A stretch of DNA of 64,000 nt from Crassaminicella indica (GTDB lineage: Bacteria; Bacillota; Clostridia; Peptostreptococcales; Thermotaleaceae): the NCBI RefSeq assembly GCF_019203185.1, contig NZ_CP078093.1, positions 930,001-994,000 on the forward strand, written 5' to 3'. The notes under the pieces were generated by a model. It was given only the letters and a program-made list of their open reading frames with translations. It had not been told where the DNA came from and did no database searches. Below are positions 19,370 through 27,716 of this stretch, piece after piece (the stretch's first letter is position 1; each line of letters begins with the position of its first letter). Made by a program: the position numbers and the translations under genes.

Positions 19370-21697
19370 TTATTTTATCAATAAGTCATTTATAAACTCA
19401 TCTATCATATCTGTTGAAACATGAGGCATAATATCAAGATGAGATGTTGTATCATTATTTTCATCTATTTCCTGAGGCATTCCCCACTTCTGACAAATCT
19501 CAGCTTTAGGAGCAGGTTTTAAAATAATAATATTAGAATTTTCATTTCTAAAAGCTGAAATATTAGTCTGTTTTTCTACTTCCTTTAGCTTTTGCTCTGC
19601 ATATCTACTTACATTTATAGTATTTTGTGCAAACTCATATAGTCCTTTTTCTCCTAATTCACATATTCTTTTCCAAATCACAACAGACATATATGTATTC
19701 TTAGACCCTGTAATAATCGTTCCGTATTGTTCAAAATAATTTTGAATCTCCTCCTCTGTATATATATTTTTGCTATCTCTAATAATATCTTGAAGCTTTG
19801 ATAATATTTCATTGACAATAATATCTATATTACTTTTTCTAAATATCCCTATACCGCATGGAAAAGGAGCTCCTAAAAACTTATGTCCACTAACAGCAAT
19901 AGAATCTATAGGAATATAGTTTTCATCCTCTGGTGATAATTTAAAAGGCAGTATTTCCTTGTACGTGCTCAAAAAAGGTAGAATATGTCCATGCAGTGCT
20001 CCATCACAATGAATATATACTTGTTCTTGAGACATTTCACATTCTCTTAAAACTTCTCCCACTTTTTTGATATTATCAATAGCACCTTTCATAGTTGTCC
20101 CTAAATTAATATTTATAATAGCTCCTAAGTCAGGATTTAATTTCTTATTGAACATGATTTTTTCTTTTAATGAAGTATAATCCATTTCTCCTGATACAGG
20201 ATTGTTTTCTATCTTTTCTGTTTTAATGTCAAATATTGCTGCTCCCTTTGATAAGCTATAATGAGATTCTGCAGTGAAAAATAACACAGCATTGTTTTTA
20301 AATTTTCTTTTTGCCGTAAGCAGCCCTATATAATTACCTTCTGTTCCTCCTGTTGTAACGTATCCTGTAAATTCTTTTTGTACATCTTTATGGAAAAATA
20401 TAGTCTTATAAAATTTAATAATCTCTTCATTAAATTTATCTGTATAAGAAATATCCTTTATAGAATCTTTAATATTATCTAAATTTAAGTCTGCTGAGAA
20501 AAGGCTATTGCAAGTATTATACATAATGCTTTCTTTTATCAGCATTTCGAATAACTTATTCAATTGACTATTATCCCAAAGTTGATTAATTGGATAACCC
20601 ATTGATATAGGCTTGAACATTTCTAATTTTTCCATAAATTTCTTATACCTAAGGTAATCCTCTTCTAGTAATTGATTCTTACTAAAAGCTTCAGTCAATT
20701 CTTTTTTATTTAATTTTTTTAACGTCCCTATTTTCTCTAAGCTAAACCTATTGAAAAAATAATCATCAAAGAAAAGAAAATTTCCATTTCTCGAACCAAC
20801 AACAGTACTATCTTCTGCACCTATATACTGCACTGTCGCATCATTAAAGTATTTTTGAACCTTTACACTAGTAATTAACAATCCTGTTAAATAAGAAGAT
20901 TTGATACAAGTACAGCTAATAGATACTGCATCAACATACATACGAGATTCATTTTGCTTTAGTATATTCTTCCCTTCTGAAAAAAGCTTCAGATCATCTA
21001 CAGAATGAGCCATTAAATGAATATAACAATGATTAAAATAGCTCCTTACTACTTCTATAATCTTTTTTATTTTATTTGCCTGCTCTTGTGTATATTGATT
21101 TTTTAATGAAATTGTAAAGAAAATCCCTTTATTCTTTAAATATTTATTTTTACTTTTAAAGTACTCTTCAATTTTTTCCAATTGCTCTTCTAGAATTATT
21201 TGTTCTTCAATATTTAATAAGCTTGCTGCTTCATAAACACTAAATGGAACCTTTCCACAGCTTATCAAAACTGTTTCCAATTTTTCCTTTTTAAATTTTG
21301 TCTTTGCTGCTTTAATAGAAAAAATAGCAGCTTCCTTATGTCCTAATGTAAAATAACCAAAACTATTTGTATCCTCTCCTCCATAAGTAGGCATATGTAG
21401 ATATTTAAATATCTTATTTAATAGCTTCAACTCAATTTCTCTTGTTTCTAACCCATATTTACATTGTCCATCTGGATTTCCTACATTGTTAATATGGTAG
21501 TTAAATAATTTCATCAATACTTCTTTATCTCTTTGAGGTAAAATATTTTCATCTATATCATAAAAATATTGATTATATTTTTTTAATAATTGTGAAATAA
21601 AGCACTCATAATTCTGTAAATTTTCTCCATCAAATTTATATCTTTCAGCAATTATATTTGGATCTACAAGACAAAGATAGTCGTTTGGCGTTTTCAA
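19370..21697 (-). CDS. Group II PLP-dependent decarboxylase, tandem-fold (inactive + active halves)
   Basis: A 775-residue protein, about twice the length of histidine decarboxylase-like enzymes. The C-terminal half (about 345-775) has GYP, TTGGTEGN (about 448-455), SHYS with the PLP-stacking His479, HCDGA with Asp565, SGHK with the PLP Lys606 and a C-terminal IMPHVS motif. The N-terminal half (about 65-330) repeats this layout (GYFTLGHKEAAIFS, YIH, SIS), but the His, Asp and Lys are gone. TTG 21697 is chosen because AAGGAGGG lies six bases upstream; ATG 21736 has no such site. Substrate unknown (an amino acid; histidine possible). Co-transcribed with a chemoreceptor gene. Confidence 0.85.
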   Translation of the reverse strand: MKTPNDYLCLVDPNIIAERYKFDGENLQNYECFISQLLKKYNQYFYDIDENILPQRDKEVLMKLFNYHINNVGNPDGQCKYGLETREIELKLLNKIFKYLHMPTYGGEDTNSFGYFTLGHKEAAIFSIKAAKTKFKKEKLETVLISCGKVPFSVYEAASLLNIEEQIILEEQLEKIEEYFKSKNKYLKNKGIFFTISLKNQYTQEQANKIKKIIEVVRSYFNHCYIHLMAHSVDDLKLFSEGKNILKQNESRMYVDAVSISCTCIKSSYLTGLLITSVKVQKYFNDATVQYIGAEDSTVVGSRNGNFLFFDDYFFNRFSLEKIGTLKKLNKKELTEAFSKNQLLEEDYLRYKKFMEKLEMFKPISMGYPINQLWDNSQLNKLFEMLIKESIMYNTCNSLFSADLNLDNIKDSIKDISYTDKFNEEIIKFYKTIFFHKDVQKEFTGYVTTGGTEGNYIGLLTAKRKFKNNAVLFFTAESHYSLSKGAAIFDIKTEKIENNPVSGEMDYTSLKEKIMFNKKLNPDLGAIININLGTTMKGAIDNIKKVGEVLRECEMSQEQVYIHCDGALHGHILPFLSTYKEILPFKLSPEDENYIPIDSIAVSGHKFLGAPFPCGIGIFRKSNIDIIVNEILSKLQDIIRDSKNIYTEEEIQNYFEQYGTIITGSKNTYMSVVIWKRICELGEKGLYEFAQNTINVSRYAEQKLKEVEKQTNISAFRNENSNIIILKPAPKAEICQKWGMPQEIDENNDTTSHLDIMPHVSTDMIDEFINDLLIK

Positions 21698-21860
21698 GTC
21701 TTTCCCTCCTTCATCTAAAGCTTTAAACATTTTCATCAGCTTATAAAAAAGATTTTTTCTTTTTTCAACATCATTTTACAACATTTCTTTAGATATTTTT
21801 GTCATATATTGCGATATTTTGTATTTCTGAATATTCTTTACAATTAATACTAATCAAAAA

Positions 21861-21889
21861 AGAGAATCCTTTTTAATAAAGAATTCTCT
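21861..21889 (-). terminator. Intrinsic terminator after the DUF951 gene
   Basis: AGAGAAT pairs with ATTCTCT around a loop of about 15 bases and runs into a T-run on the minus strand. It overlaps the DUF951 stop codon. Confidence 0.75.
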
Positions 21890-22083
21890 TACTTCTCTTT
21901 TCTCTCTACAATTTTTTTGATCCTCTTTTCAAGCTTTACTCTTGGAATCCATACCTGTTTATCACAACCAAGACATCTAATTCTAAAATCCATACCTGTT
22001 CTCATTATTTCAAATTGGTTGCTTCCACAAGGATGATTCTTTTTTACTTGTATAATATCTCCTAATTTTAAATCCATAGGCAT
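21889..22083 (-). CDS. DUF951 family protein
   Basis: A 64-residue protein: LKLGDIIQVKKNHPCGSNQFEIMRTG-type start and FRIRCLGCDKQVWIPR, the DUF951 pattern with a possible zinc-binding Cys set. Family function is not established; it is commonly near parB, ychF or mscS genes in Firmicutes. A longer in-frame reading to 22176 overlaps mscS and contains a hairpin; AAGGAGAG upstream of ATG 22083 supports the short form. Confidence 0.82.
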   Translation of the reverse strand: MPMDLKLGDIIQVKKNHPCGSNQFEIMRTGMDFRIRCLGCDKQVWIPRVKLEKRIKKIVERKEK

Positions 22084-22112
22084 AAAGTATTCTCTCCTTC
22101 CATACATAATTA

Positions 22113-22132
22113 CCCGAAACAGTAGTTTCGGG
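22113..22132 (-). other. Perfect 8-bp hairpin between mscS and the DUF951 gene
   Basis: CCCGAAAC/GTTTCGGG with a four-base loop, without a following T-run. It lies in the mscS-DUF951 intergenic gap and may act in mRNA processing or stability. Confidence 0.5.
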
Positions 22133-22150
22133 CAGTCTTTATAAAATATT

Positions 22151-23026
22151 TTAACTTTTTTTATTCGTGATGACAACTCTTCTTGGATAAGGAATTTCTA
22201 TTCCTTTTTCATCAAATCGTTCTTTAATTCGCTTTCTTAACTCTCTTTCTACTGCCCACTGCTCAAGCGGTACTGTTTTCGCAACAATCGATATAACTAC
22301 ATCCGATTCTCCTAAATTTGTAACCCCTAAAACAGTAGGACCTTCTATAATATCTTTATTTTCATTAGCTATTTCTTCACATAATTCCTTTAAAACATTG
22401 ATAGCTTCATCTATATTTTCTTCATATGCAATGCCTACATCTACCCAAGCCCTCATATTTCCTCTACACTTGTTTGTTACAATATCAATACTTCCATTAG
22501 GAATAATATGCAAATCCCCATTGAAATCTCGAATAATTGTAACCCTCAAAGTCATATCCTCAATAATTCCCGATTTATTTCCTATTTCTACATGATCTCC
22601 TACTTGAAATTGATCCTCTAATAAAATAAAAAATCCGGAAATCATATCTCGAACCAAATTCTGTGCCCCAAAACCAATTGCCAACCCTCCAATTCCAGCA
22701 GCTGCAATCAGAGAAGAAATATTGATTCCAACAGTTTGAAGGATTGGTGTAAAAGCAACAAAATAAATAGTATATTTAATAATACTATTTACAATCCCTT
22801 TAATAGTATTGATTCTTTTTTCTTCACCTACAATCTTAAATTTCTCTCTATTGTCAAAAAACTTATTTACAGCCATGTTGGAAAAGCGCACAGCTAAAAT
22901 CATTGCAATAAATATCAAAATAATTTTAACCAAATCTCCTGTATACATTCCTAGTTTTTCTGGATTTGTCCATATCTGAAAGGTTTCTGCTATTTTTTCT
23001 GAAAATTTATTATAAAAGCTTTCCAA
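22151..23026 (-). CDS. MscS-type mechanosensitive channel
   Basis: A 291-residue small-conductance mechanosensitive channel homologue. Three transmembrane regions (about 28-45, 72-92, 95-125) with the pore-lining glycine/alanine-rich helix AAAGIGGLAIGFGAQNLVRD. The beta domain contains FQVGDHVEIGNKSGIIEDM, and the C-terminal domain ends in IPYPRRVV. It opens under membrane tension during osmotic downshock. TTG start at 23026; a GGGGAG lies about 11 bases upstream, so the exact start is less sure. Confidence 0.92.
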   Translation of the reverse strand: MESFYNKFSEKIAETFQIWTNPEKLGMYTGDLVKIILIFIAMILAVRFSNMAVNKFFDNREKFKIVGEEKRINTIKGIVNSIIKYTIYFVAFTPILQTVGINISSLIAAAGIGGLAIGFGAQNLVRDMISGFFILLEDQFQVGDHVEIGNKSGIIEDMTLRVTIIRDFNGDLHIIPNGSIDIVTNKCRGNMRAWVDVGIAYEENIDEAINVLKELCEEIANENKDIIEGPTVLGVTNLGESDVVISIVAKTVPLEQWAVERELRKRIKERFDEKGIEIPYPRRVVITNKKS

Positions 23027-23044
23027 CCTATACTTGTCTCCCCT

Positions 23045-23305
23045 CTATACAACCTTCTTAATCAATTTATTTTTTCCTCTTTTTTTGATCTTATATACAT
23101 CTACCTTTTCTTTATCCTCCCCTAAGGCTTTCATAATCTCTGAAAATATTTCTAATGAAAATTTTATAGAAAGTCCACAGCTTGCACTAATCTCCCTCGG
23201 AGTAGGAATTGTTTCTATAGAAAATTTATTTTTTAATCTATTTTCTGTTTTAATAGCATGATGAGTAGATTCAAAAGATATTACATAAAATTCTTGTTCT
23301 AACAT
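23045..23305 (-). CDS. DUF3343 protein (putative Se/S carrier-like)
   Basis: An 86-residue protein with the DUF3343 signature TPREISASCGLSIKF, in which a conserved Cys (about residue 43) is proposed to carry sulfur or selenium. It is 12 bases downstream of yedF, the usual partner, and is probably co-transcribed. Role in selenium or sulfur trafficking is inferred from family and context. Confidence 0.82.
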   Translation of the reverse strand: MLEQEFYVISFESTHHAIKTENRLKNKFSIETIPTPREISASCGLSIKFSLEIFSEIMKALGEDKEKVDVYKIKKRGKNKLIKKVV

Positions 23306-23317
23306 AAATATTCCTCT

Positions 23318-23905
23318 CTATAATTCTAATCTGTTTTTTGCACTATGAAGGGCATCCACAATAGAATACATGTTGCTTACACTTCCTACAGCCAATTTTT
23401 CCTTTAAATGAAAATAATCAAGGCAAGTCCCACAAGAAAGAAGCTCTACTCCTTCACGTTCTAATTGTTTTAGATAATCTAAAACCTCTGATCCTTCTAC
23501 TGTTAATTTTACACCACTGTTCATGAATAATAAAGCCTTAGGATATGGAGTATATTCTGTTAATGTATAAACATAACCTTTCATTAATATTTTTCCTAAC
23601 TCATCAGAGCCTTCTCCTAAAGTATCACTTTTAAACAAAATCACTAAATCTCTTTCTTCTTCACATTGGCAATCTATTTCCTCATTCCCTTCTCCTTTAT
23701 AAATATGCACATAATAATCTTTATCTACTTTTTTTACATCCACATTATAGTTTAAGCTTTTTGCAAGCTTTGATACATTCTGCATTGCCACTTCATTATC
23801 TACAATAGTAGTAACACTTCCCTCTTTTAATCCATCTAAAACCTTCTTTGTCTCAATTACTGGCTTTGGACAGCTAAGTCCCCTTGCATCTACTTGATTA
23901 TTCAT
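23318..23905 (-). CDS. yedF: Sulfurtransferase-like selenium metabolism protein YedF
   Basis: A 195-residue two-domain protein. The N-terminal TusA-like domain has RGLSCPKPVIETKK with the conserved Cys; the C-terminal DsrE-like domain contains ILMKGYVYTLTEY, FMNSGVKLTVEGS and LLSCGTCLDYF. This architecture is the selenium-associated YedF of anaerobes. Paired with DUF3343. No selD or selA is in the window, so the selenium link rests on family knowledge. Confidence 0.88.
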   Translation of the reverse strand: MNNQVDARGLSCPKPVIETKKVLDGLKEGSVTTIVDNEVAMQNVSKLAKSLNYNVDVKKVDKDYYVHIYKGEGNEEIDCQCEEERDLVILFKSDTLGEGSDELGKILMKGYVYTLTEYTPYPKALLFMNSGVKLTVEGSEVLDYLKQLEREGVELLSCGTCLDYFHLKEKLAVGSVSNMYSIVDALHSAKNRLEL

Positions 23906-24033
23906 TTCTATTCCCCCTCTATATCTTTTCTTTTGTAAATCTAGATCAGCTCCTATTATTTATTATAATCCATAGTTCAAATATTGATCTTATAAAATTT
24001 TTCTATAAATGATAAGTTTCTCATAAATTATTT

Positions 24034-24735
24034 CTATCTATTTATCGTTCCTTGAAGTATTTCAATAATCGGATTTCGGTAATACAAAATTTTTGCCACA
24101 ACAGATTTTTCTAATCCTTCTACTAATATTCCAGAATTAGTCATCGCTGTAAAGGGTGTAATTATGGCAAGAAAAATAAGAACGATTAACAACCCCTTTG
24201 AAAATCCAAAAACTACTCCTCCAATACAATTAAACTGCTTTAGTACTGGCAATGTGGCAATGCCATCTAGTATATATGCCACAAGAAATAATATTATTTT
24301 TACAGCAAAAAAAATAATCAATATGCTGATAAAATCAATAAACATACGTGCGAGAATATCTGACAAATAGCTGTAAACTCCCTCCATTGCTTGTTGATTA
24401 TAAGCTCTCATGGTTTCACTCTTCATAAAAAAATTTTCTATTGCCTTTGGAAATTTTAAAAGCTCAAAAATATTTGTATTTCCTGTCACAGTAGAAGCTG
24501 CTACACTATGACCATAAGCTTCTTGAACTCGATCACCTATTAATGCTTGTACTTTTAAAAATATGGTAGAATTTCCCATGATATATTTTGAAACAGATGG
24601 GTAATATATTTTTGCTGCAATTCCTGCAACAATAAAACTACTCATATTAAAAAATGATAAAATCAATCCATTTTTCCATCCCTTTATCACATTGATAGCA
24701 AGGATAACAAAAATTAAAGCATCCATCCAGCCCAT
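24034..24735 (-). CDS. CvpA family membrane protein
   Basis: About 233 residues with four hydrophobic segments and the CvpA-like N-terminus MDALIFVILAINVIKGWKNGL. CvpA-family proteins (colicin V production, YshB) have poorly known roles in envelope or biofilm functions. Two adjacent ATGs (24738, 24735) follow AGGTGG; the second has the better spacing. It lies eight bases after a DUF5711-like gene. Confidence 0.82.
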   Translation of the reverse strand: MGWMDALIFVILAINVIKGWKNGLILSFFNMSSFIVAGIAAKIYYPSVSKYIMGNSTIFLKVQALIGDRVQEAYGHSVAASTVTGNTNIFELLKFPKAIENFFMKSETMRAYNQQAMEGVYSYLSDILARMFIDFISILIIFFAVKIILFLVAYILDGIATLPVLKQFNCIGGVVFGFSKGLLIVLIFLAIITPFTAMTNSGILVEGLEKSVVAKILYYRNPIIEILQGTINR

Positions 24736-24745
24736 CATACCACCT

Positions 24746-25882
24746 CTATCGTTCCTTATATTTTACCTGTATAATTTCTAATTTATCCTTTAACACCAAT
24801 ACCAATTGATTATCAGAAATAATATATACAGATTGAATATCATTGTTCACTTTCTTTTCCATAAGTTTTTTCCCTGTTTCTAAGATCATATATAAAGTAC
24901 GATCTGTAAAGGCAACAATATTATCTCCTTTGCTATCAATTCCTAATACTTCTCCTTGGATAGGGATTGGCTCCATTTTTTTTCCTTCTATATCTATAAT
25001 AGATAGATAATTTCTATTTTTTGTATCTAGAATTGACTTTTTATTATCTACAAGATACATAACTATAAAGCCTTTTTTGTTCCAAGCTATCCGATTAATA
25101 GAATCAGGTATATCCTCACTCCATAATACTCTGTCTTCTTTACTAAAAACCATCAACTGGCTATCTCCTACATTCATTAGTCGATGATCTTCACTAAAAA
25201 ACAAATTGCTTACGATTTGAGGTTCCTTATCATATTTGTGTCCTCCAAGAAGCTTTCCTTTGTTAGAATAAAGTGCAACATTTGTCTCTATTTTATTGTT
25301 ATCTATATTCAAAACAGAGATAGCAATCATATTATTATCAGATATAGCAATCCCCATAATACTTCCCTTATTTACAATGATTTTTCCTTCTTCTTTTCCA
25401 TCTATATTTAGTATATATATTTTACTTTTGCCATTTTCTTCTGTATAAAAAGCCGAGATTCCTTCCTTATTGCACACAAATTCTCTTATTGGTTTTTCTA
25501 TAGAAAAATCCCATATAACACTACCTTGAAGATTTACAGCAGTAATGCTTCCTTTTTCTCTATCACCTAAAAAAATTATATCTTCACTGCTTTTTAGAAA
25601 AGGATTCTTTATTTCTTTTTCTATGTCCCATTTTTCAATCCCTTCTAAATTAAATGCCTTCAATTTATTTTTATTATAAACAATAATATCCTTTTTCAAA
25701 GGATGCACAATCAAATTTTTATCTGTATCATAATCAATAACAGCTAATTTTTGAAAATCTAACACACTATCACAAAAAAATTTCTGTACCAGCTCTATAG
25801 CCTTTATTCCTCCTATAAATATCAAGCATATAAAAATAAGAACAAATATCTTAAATCGTAAAGGTCGTTTTTTCCTTGCCAT
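24746..25882 (-). CDS. Membrane-anchored beta-propeller-like protein (DUF5711 type)
   Basis: A 378-residue protein: a basic N-terminus and one transmembrane segment (about 10-27), then repeated beta-strand units of PQQ/WD-like character (for example GIEKWDI, GSVIWDF, RVLWSED, each near a Trp). It fits DUF5711-type extracellular propellers. No catalytic motif. Probably an operon with cvpA downstream; role unknown. Confidence 0.7.
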   Translation of the reverse strand: MARKKRPLRFKIFVLIFICLIFIGGIKAIELVQKFFCDSVLDFQKLAVIDYDTDKNLIVHPLKKDIIVYNKNKLKAFNLEGIEKWDIEKEIKNPFLKSSEDIIFLGDREKGSITAVNLQGSVIWDFSIEKPIREFVCNKEGISAFYTEENGKSKIYILNIDGKEEGKIIVNKGSIMGIAISDNNMIAISVLNIDNNKIETNVALYSNKGKLLGGHKYDKEPQIVSNLFFSEDHRLMNVGDSQLMVFSKEDRVLWSEDIPDSINRIAWNKKGFIVMYLVDNKKSILDTKNRNYLSIIDIEGKKMEPIPIQGEVLGIDSKGDNIVAFTDRTLYMILETGKKLMEKKVNNDIQSVYIISDNQLVLVLKDKLEIIQVKYKER

Positions 25883-25954
25883 TTATATTCCTCCTGCGTA
25901 AAAATACAGTCTAGTATTTTATATTCTCTGAAGCTTCTTTAAATCCTCTAATTT

Positions 25955-26992
25955 TCATTGAGTCTTACCCTTCCTAAATATGATTAGGAATATAAGTATT
26001 ATACCAATATATCCAAACATTGGATAAAGCGTATGTACAAGCCTTTTAAATCCAAACTGAGCTAATGGAATAGTCACAATACAAAATGAAATACAAGCAT
26101 ATAAATGCTTTAGCTTTAGTTTTCTCTCCATGCTCTGTATGAAAACAAATCCATTTGAAACAGCTGTTGTAAGCATAGCAAACCATAATAAAGCACCGTA
26201 AATATTCCCCATATTTTTTCCAATTGAAAATGCAATCGTCATCATTGGGATTTCAACAGCTTGAATATCTCTATATAATATTAAAGTTGGCAAAAACAAA
26301 AAAAGCAACATTATTCCTAATAAAAATCCACCCAAGCTCCCACCAGCAATAGCAATTCTTTTATTATTCAATAAAGGATACATAGAGCTTAGTACCATCA
26401 CTGCACATATACTATTATAGCTTACATAAAGAAGACATGAAGTAATCCAATTGTCCCCTATTGTATATGGAAATAAATCTACATCACAAATATTATGTAT
26501 TTTATCAGGAATAACAATAATACCTACAGCAATAATTCCTATGATTAGCAATGGTACTAAAACACTATTTATAACTGCCAAGCCCCTCATACTAAAAAGA
26601 AATGTAATAAAAGAAATCACACTCATAAAAATGATCCCTATTTCTTTTCTATATCCAAACTGTTGCTCAAATAAAGCTCCACTTCCTGCAAGCATAACAC
26701 AATATAATGAGAGTAGTAAAAAAGCTAAAAAAATTTCTATCAATTTCCCCACATAAGGACCAAAAAAAGGGACAATCCAATCATAATAAGAAATGATTTT
26801 ATCTTCATATACCTTTAATAAAATAACGATTCCAATTACTGCAAATAAAATAGCTGTTACAATAACACCATAGATTCCCCTTATCCCATACCTTGTAAAA
26901 AAGCGCATAGTTTCCTGTCCAGAAGCAAATCCAGCACCAATAAGTGTTCCTATATAAATACTAGCAATTTTAAAAGCATTTCTCTTTCCCAT
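25955..26992 (-). CDS. YkvI family integral membrane protein
   Basis: A 345-residue protein with about ten transmembrane segments. The first carries IGTLIGAGFASGQE, the APC-like unwound-helix motif typical of the YkvI/COG3949 family of putative transporters. Substrate unknown. AAAGGAGG precedes the ATG. An inverted-repeat element copy (27011-27145) sits immediately upstream of its ribosome binding site and may have altered its promoter. Confidence 0.82.
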   Translation of the reverse strand: MGKRNAFKIASIYIGTLIGAGFASGQETMRFFTRYGIRGIYGVIVTAILFAVIGIVILLKVYEDKIISYYDWIVPFFGPYVGKLIEIFLAFLLLSLYCVMLAGSGALFEQQFGYRKEIGIIFMSVISFITFLFSMRGLAVINSVLVPLLIIGIIAVGIIVIPDKIHNICDVDLFPYTIGDNWITSCLLYVSYNSICAVMVLSSMYPLLNNKRIAIAGGSLGGFLLGIMLLFLFLPTLILYRDIQAVEIPMMTIAFSIGKNMGNIYGALLWFAMLTTAVSNGFVFIQSMERKLKLKHLYACISFCIVTIPLAQFGFKRLVHTLYPMFGYIGIILIFLIIFRKGKTQ

Positions 26993-27010
26993 AAAAAAAC
27001 CTCCTTTATG

Positions 27011-27145
27011 CTATATCAACATTAAAAAAGAAATATATAAAGATAAGTGAATGACTTCGATAACTTTTGTAAAAAAACTTACTGAAATTACATAAAAAAT
27101 ACGTTAAGAATTAAACAAAGTGAGTTTTAAAGTTGTTTATCTATA
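27011..27145 (+). repeat. Inverted-repeat element, copy 1 (degenerate)
   Basis: 135 bp sharing long identical stretches with copies at 28690 and 39811, such as AAGATAAGTGAATGACTTCG. The left terminus has lost about 11 bases and the centre lacks about 16 bases found in the other copies. Non-coding. Located upstream of the YkvI gene. Confidence 0.85.
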
Positions 27146-27190
27146 ATACATTTTATGTTCATATAAACCTGTCTAATGAATAACAAAATA

Positions 27191-27204
27191 GTTAATTATT
27201 TAAC
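27191..27204. promoter_or_regulatory. Palindrome GTTAA-N4-TTAAC (distal)
   Basis: Perfect palindrome identical in arms to those at 27323 and 27390. Candidate binding site for an unknown regulator. The 450 bases between 26993 and 27443 hold this set of sites and element copy 1. Confidence 0.5.
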
Positions 27205-27322
27205 ACCAGATTAAACCTATAATTGTAAATAAATTCATATTTATTTATTAGTTGCATTTCCAACACAAAATGATTTTTTTAGACAATACTTTGTATTATT
27301 AATATTGGATACGTTTTCCTAA

Positions 27323-27340
27323 GTTAATTATTTTTTTAAC
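27323..27340. promoter_or_regulatory. Palindrome GTTAA-N8-TTAAC (upstream of promoter)
   Basis: Same arms as the two neighbours but with an eight-base spacer. It sits about 30 bases before the extended -10 element at 27368-27376. Confidence 0.5.
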
Positions 27341-27367
27341 AAAGTGGTTTATTTTTGAAAAGAAATA

Positions 27368-27376
27368 TGTTATGAT
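27368..27376 (+). promoter_or_regulatory. Extended -10 promoter of the small membrane protein gene
   Basis: TG-T-TATGAT, with poor -35 similarity. The predicted start near 27383 places the third palindrome at about +7 to +20. Confidence 0.5.
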
Positions 27377-27389
27377 ATTGTTAAACAAA

Positions 27390-27403
27390 GTTAATTTTTT
27401 AAC
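27390..27403. promoter_or_regulatory. Palindrome GTTAA-N4-TTAAC (downstream of promoter)
   Basis: Perfect palindrome nested within a wider inverted repeat (ATTGTTAA 27377-27384 with TTAACAAT 27398-27405). It could be an operator blocking transcription or a leader hairpin. Confidence 0.5.
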
Positions 27404-27443
27404 AATCAATAGTAAAATTTTTAATGGAAAGAAGATGATATAG

Positions 27444-27557
27444 ATGTTATTAAAATTGATCACAATGATAGCAGTAGTATTATTTGTGAGATATGTATCT
27501 ACAATAAACAAAATAGAAAAAGCAAGACAGCATAAAAAAAGATATAACATATATTAA
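27444..27557 (+). CDS. Small single-pass membrane protein, 37 aa
   Basis: Starts MLLKLITMIAVVLFVRYV: one hydrophobic helix (about 2-18) followed by a basic tail (KIEKARQHKKR). It is too short for a recognised family. Support comes from its own promoter with flanking palindromes and a strong terminator seven bases after the stop. The ribosome binding site is weak (GGAAAG about 12 bases upstream). It may be a membrane small protein or toxin-like peptide, or the transcript may act as an sRNA. Confidence 0.5.
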   Translation: MLLKLITMIAVVLFVRYVSTINKIEKARQHKKRYNIY

Positions 27558-27563
27558 AAGCTC

Positions 27564-27598
27564 AACGCTTCTGATTTTTTTCAGAAGCGTTTTTTTGT
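27564..27598 (+). terminator. Strong intrinsic terminator after the 37-aa gene
   Basis: AACGCTTCTGA/TCAGAAGCGTT 11-bp perfect stem, short loop, seven or more T. Confidence 0.92.
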
Positions 27599-27716
27599 AT
27601 TAGCCTCCCACAAATATAAATCTTTATATCCATTGCTTATCTTAAGCTTTTATTGTACAATTTTAAGAGATTCATATGATTTTTCATTTTAACTTAATGT
27701 ATGAAGGGAGAATATT

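Noticed and set aside
22084-22176. 31-codon N-terminal extension of the DUF951 protein
   Set aside because: It overlaps mscS, crosses a hairpin and is not part of the family; the ribosome binding site points to 22083.
27299-27550. Minus-strand frame of 83 codons
   Set aside because: Low-complexity AT-rich translation, no ribosome binding site; lies opposite the small membrane protein transcript.
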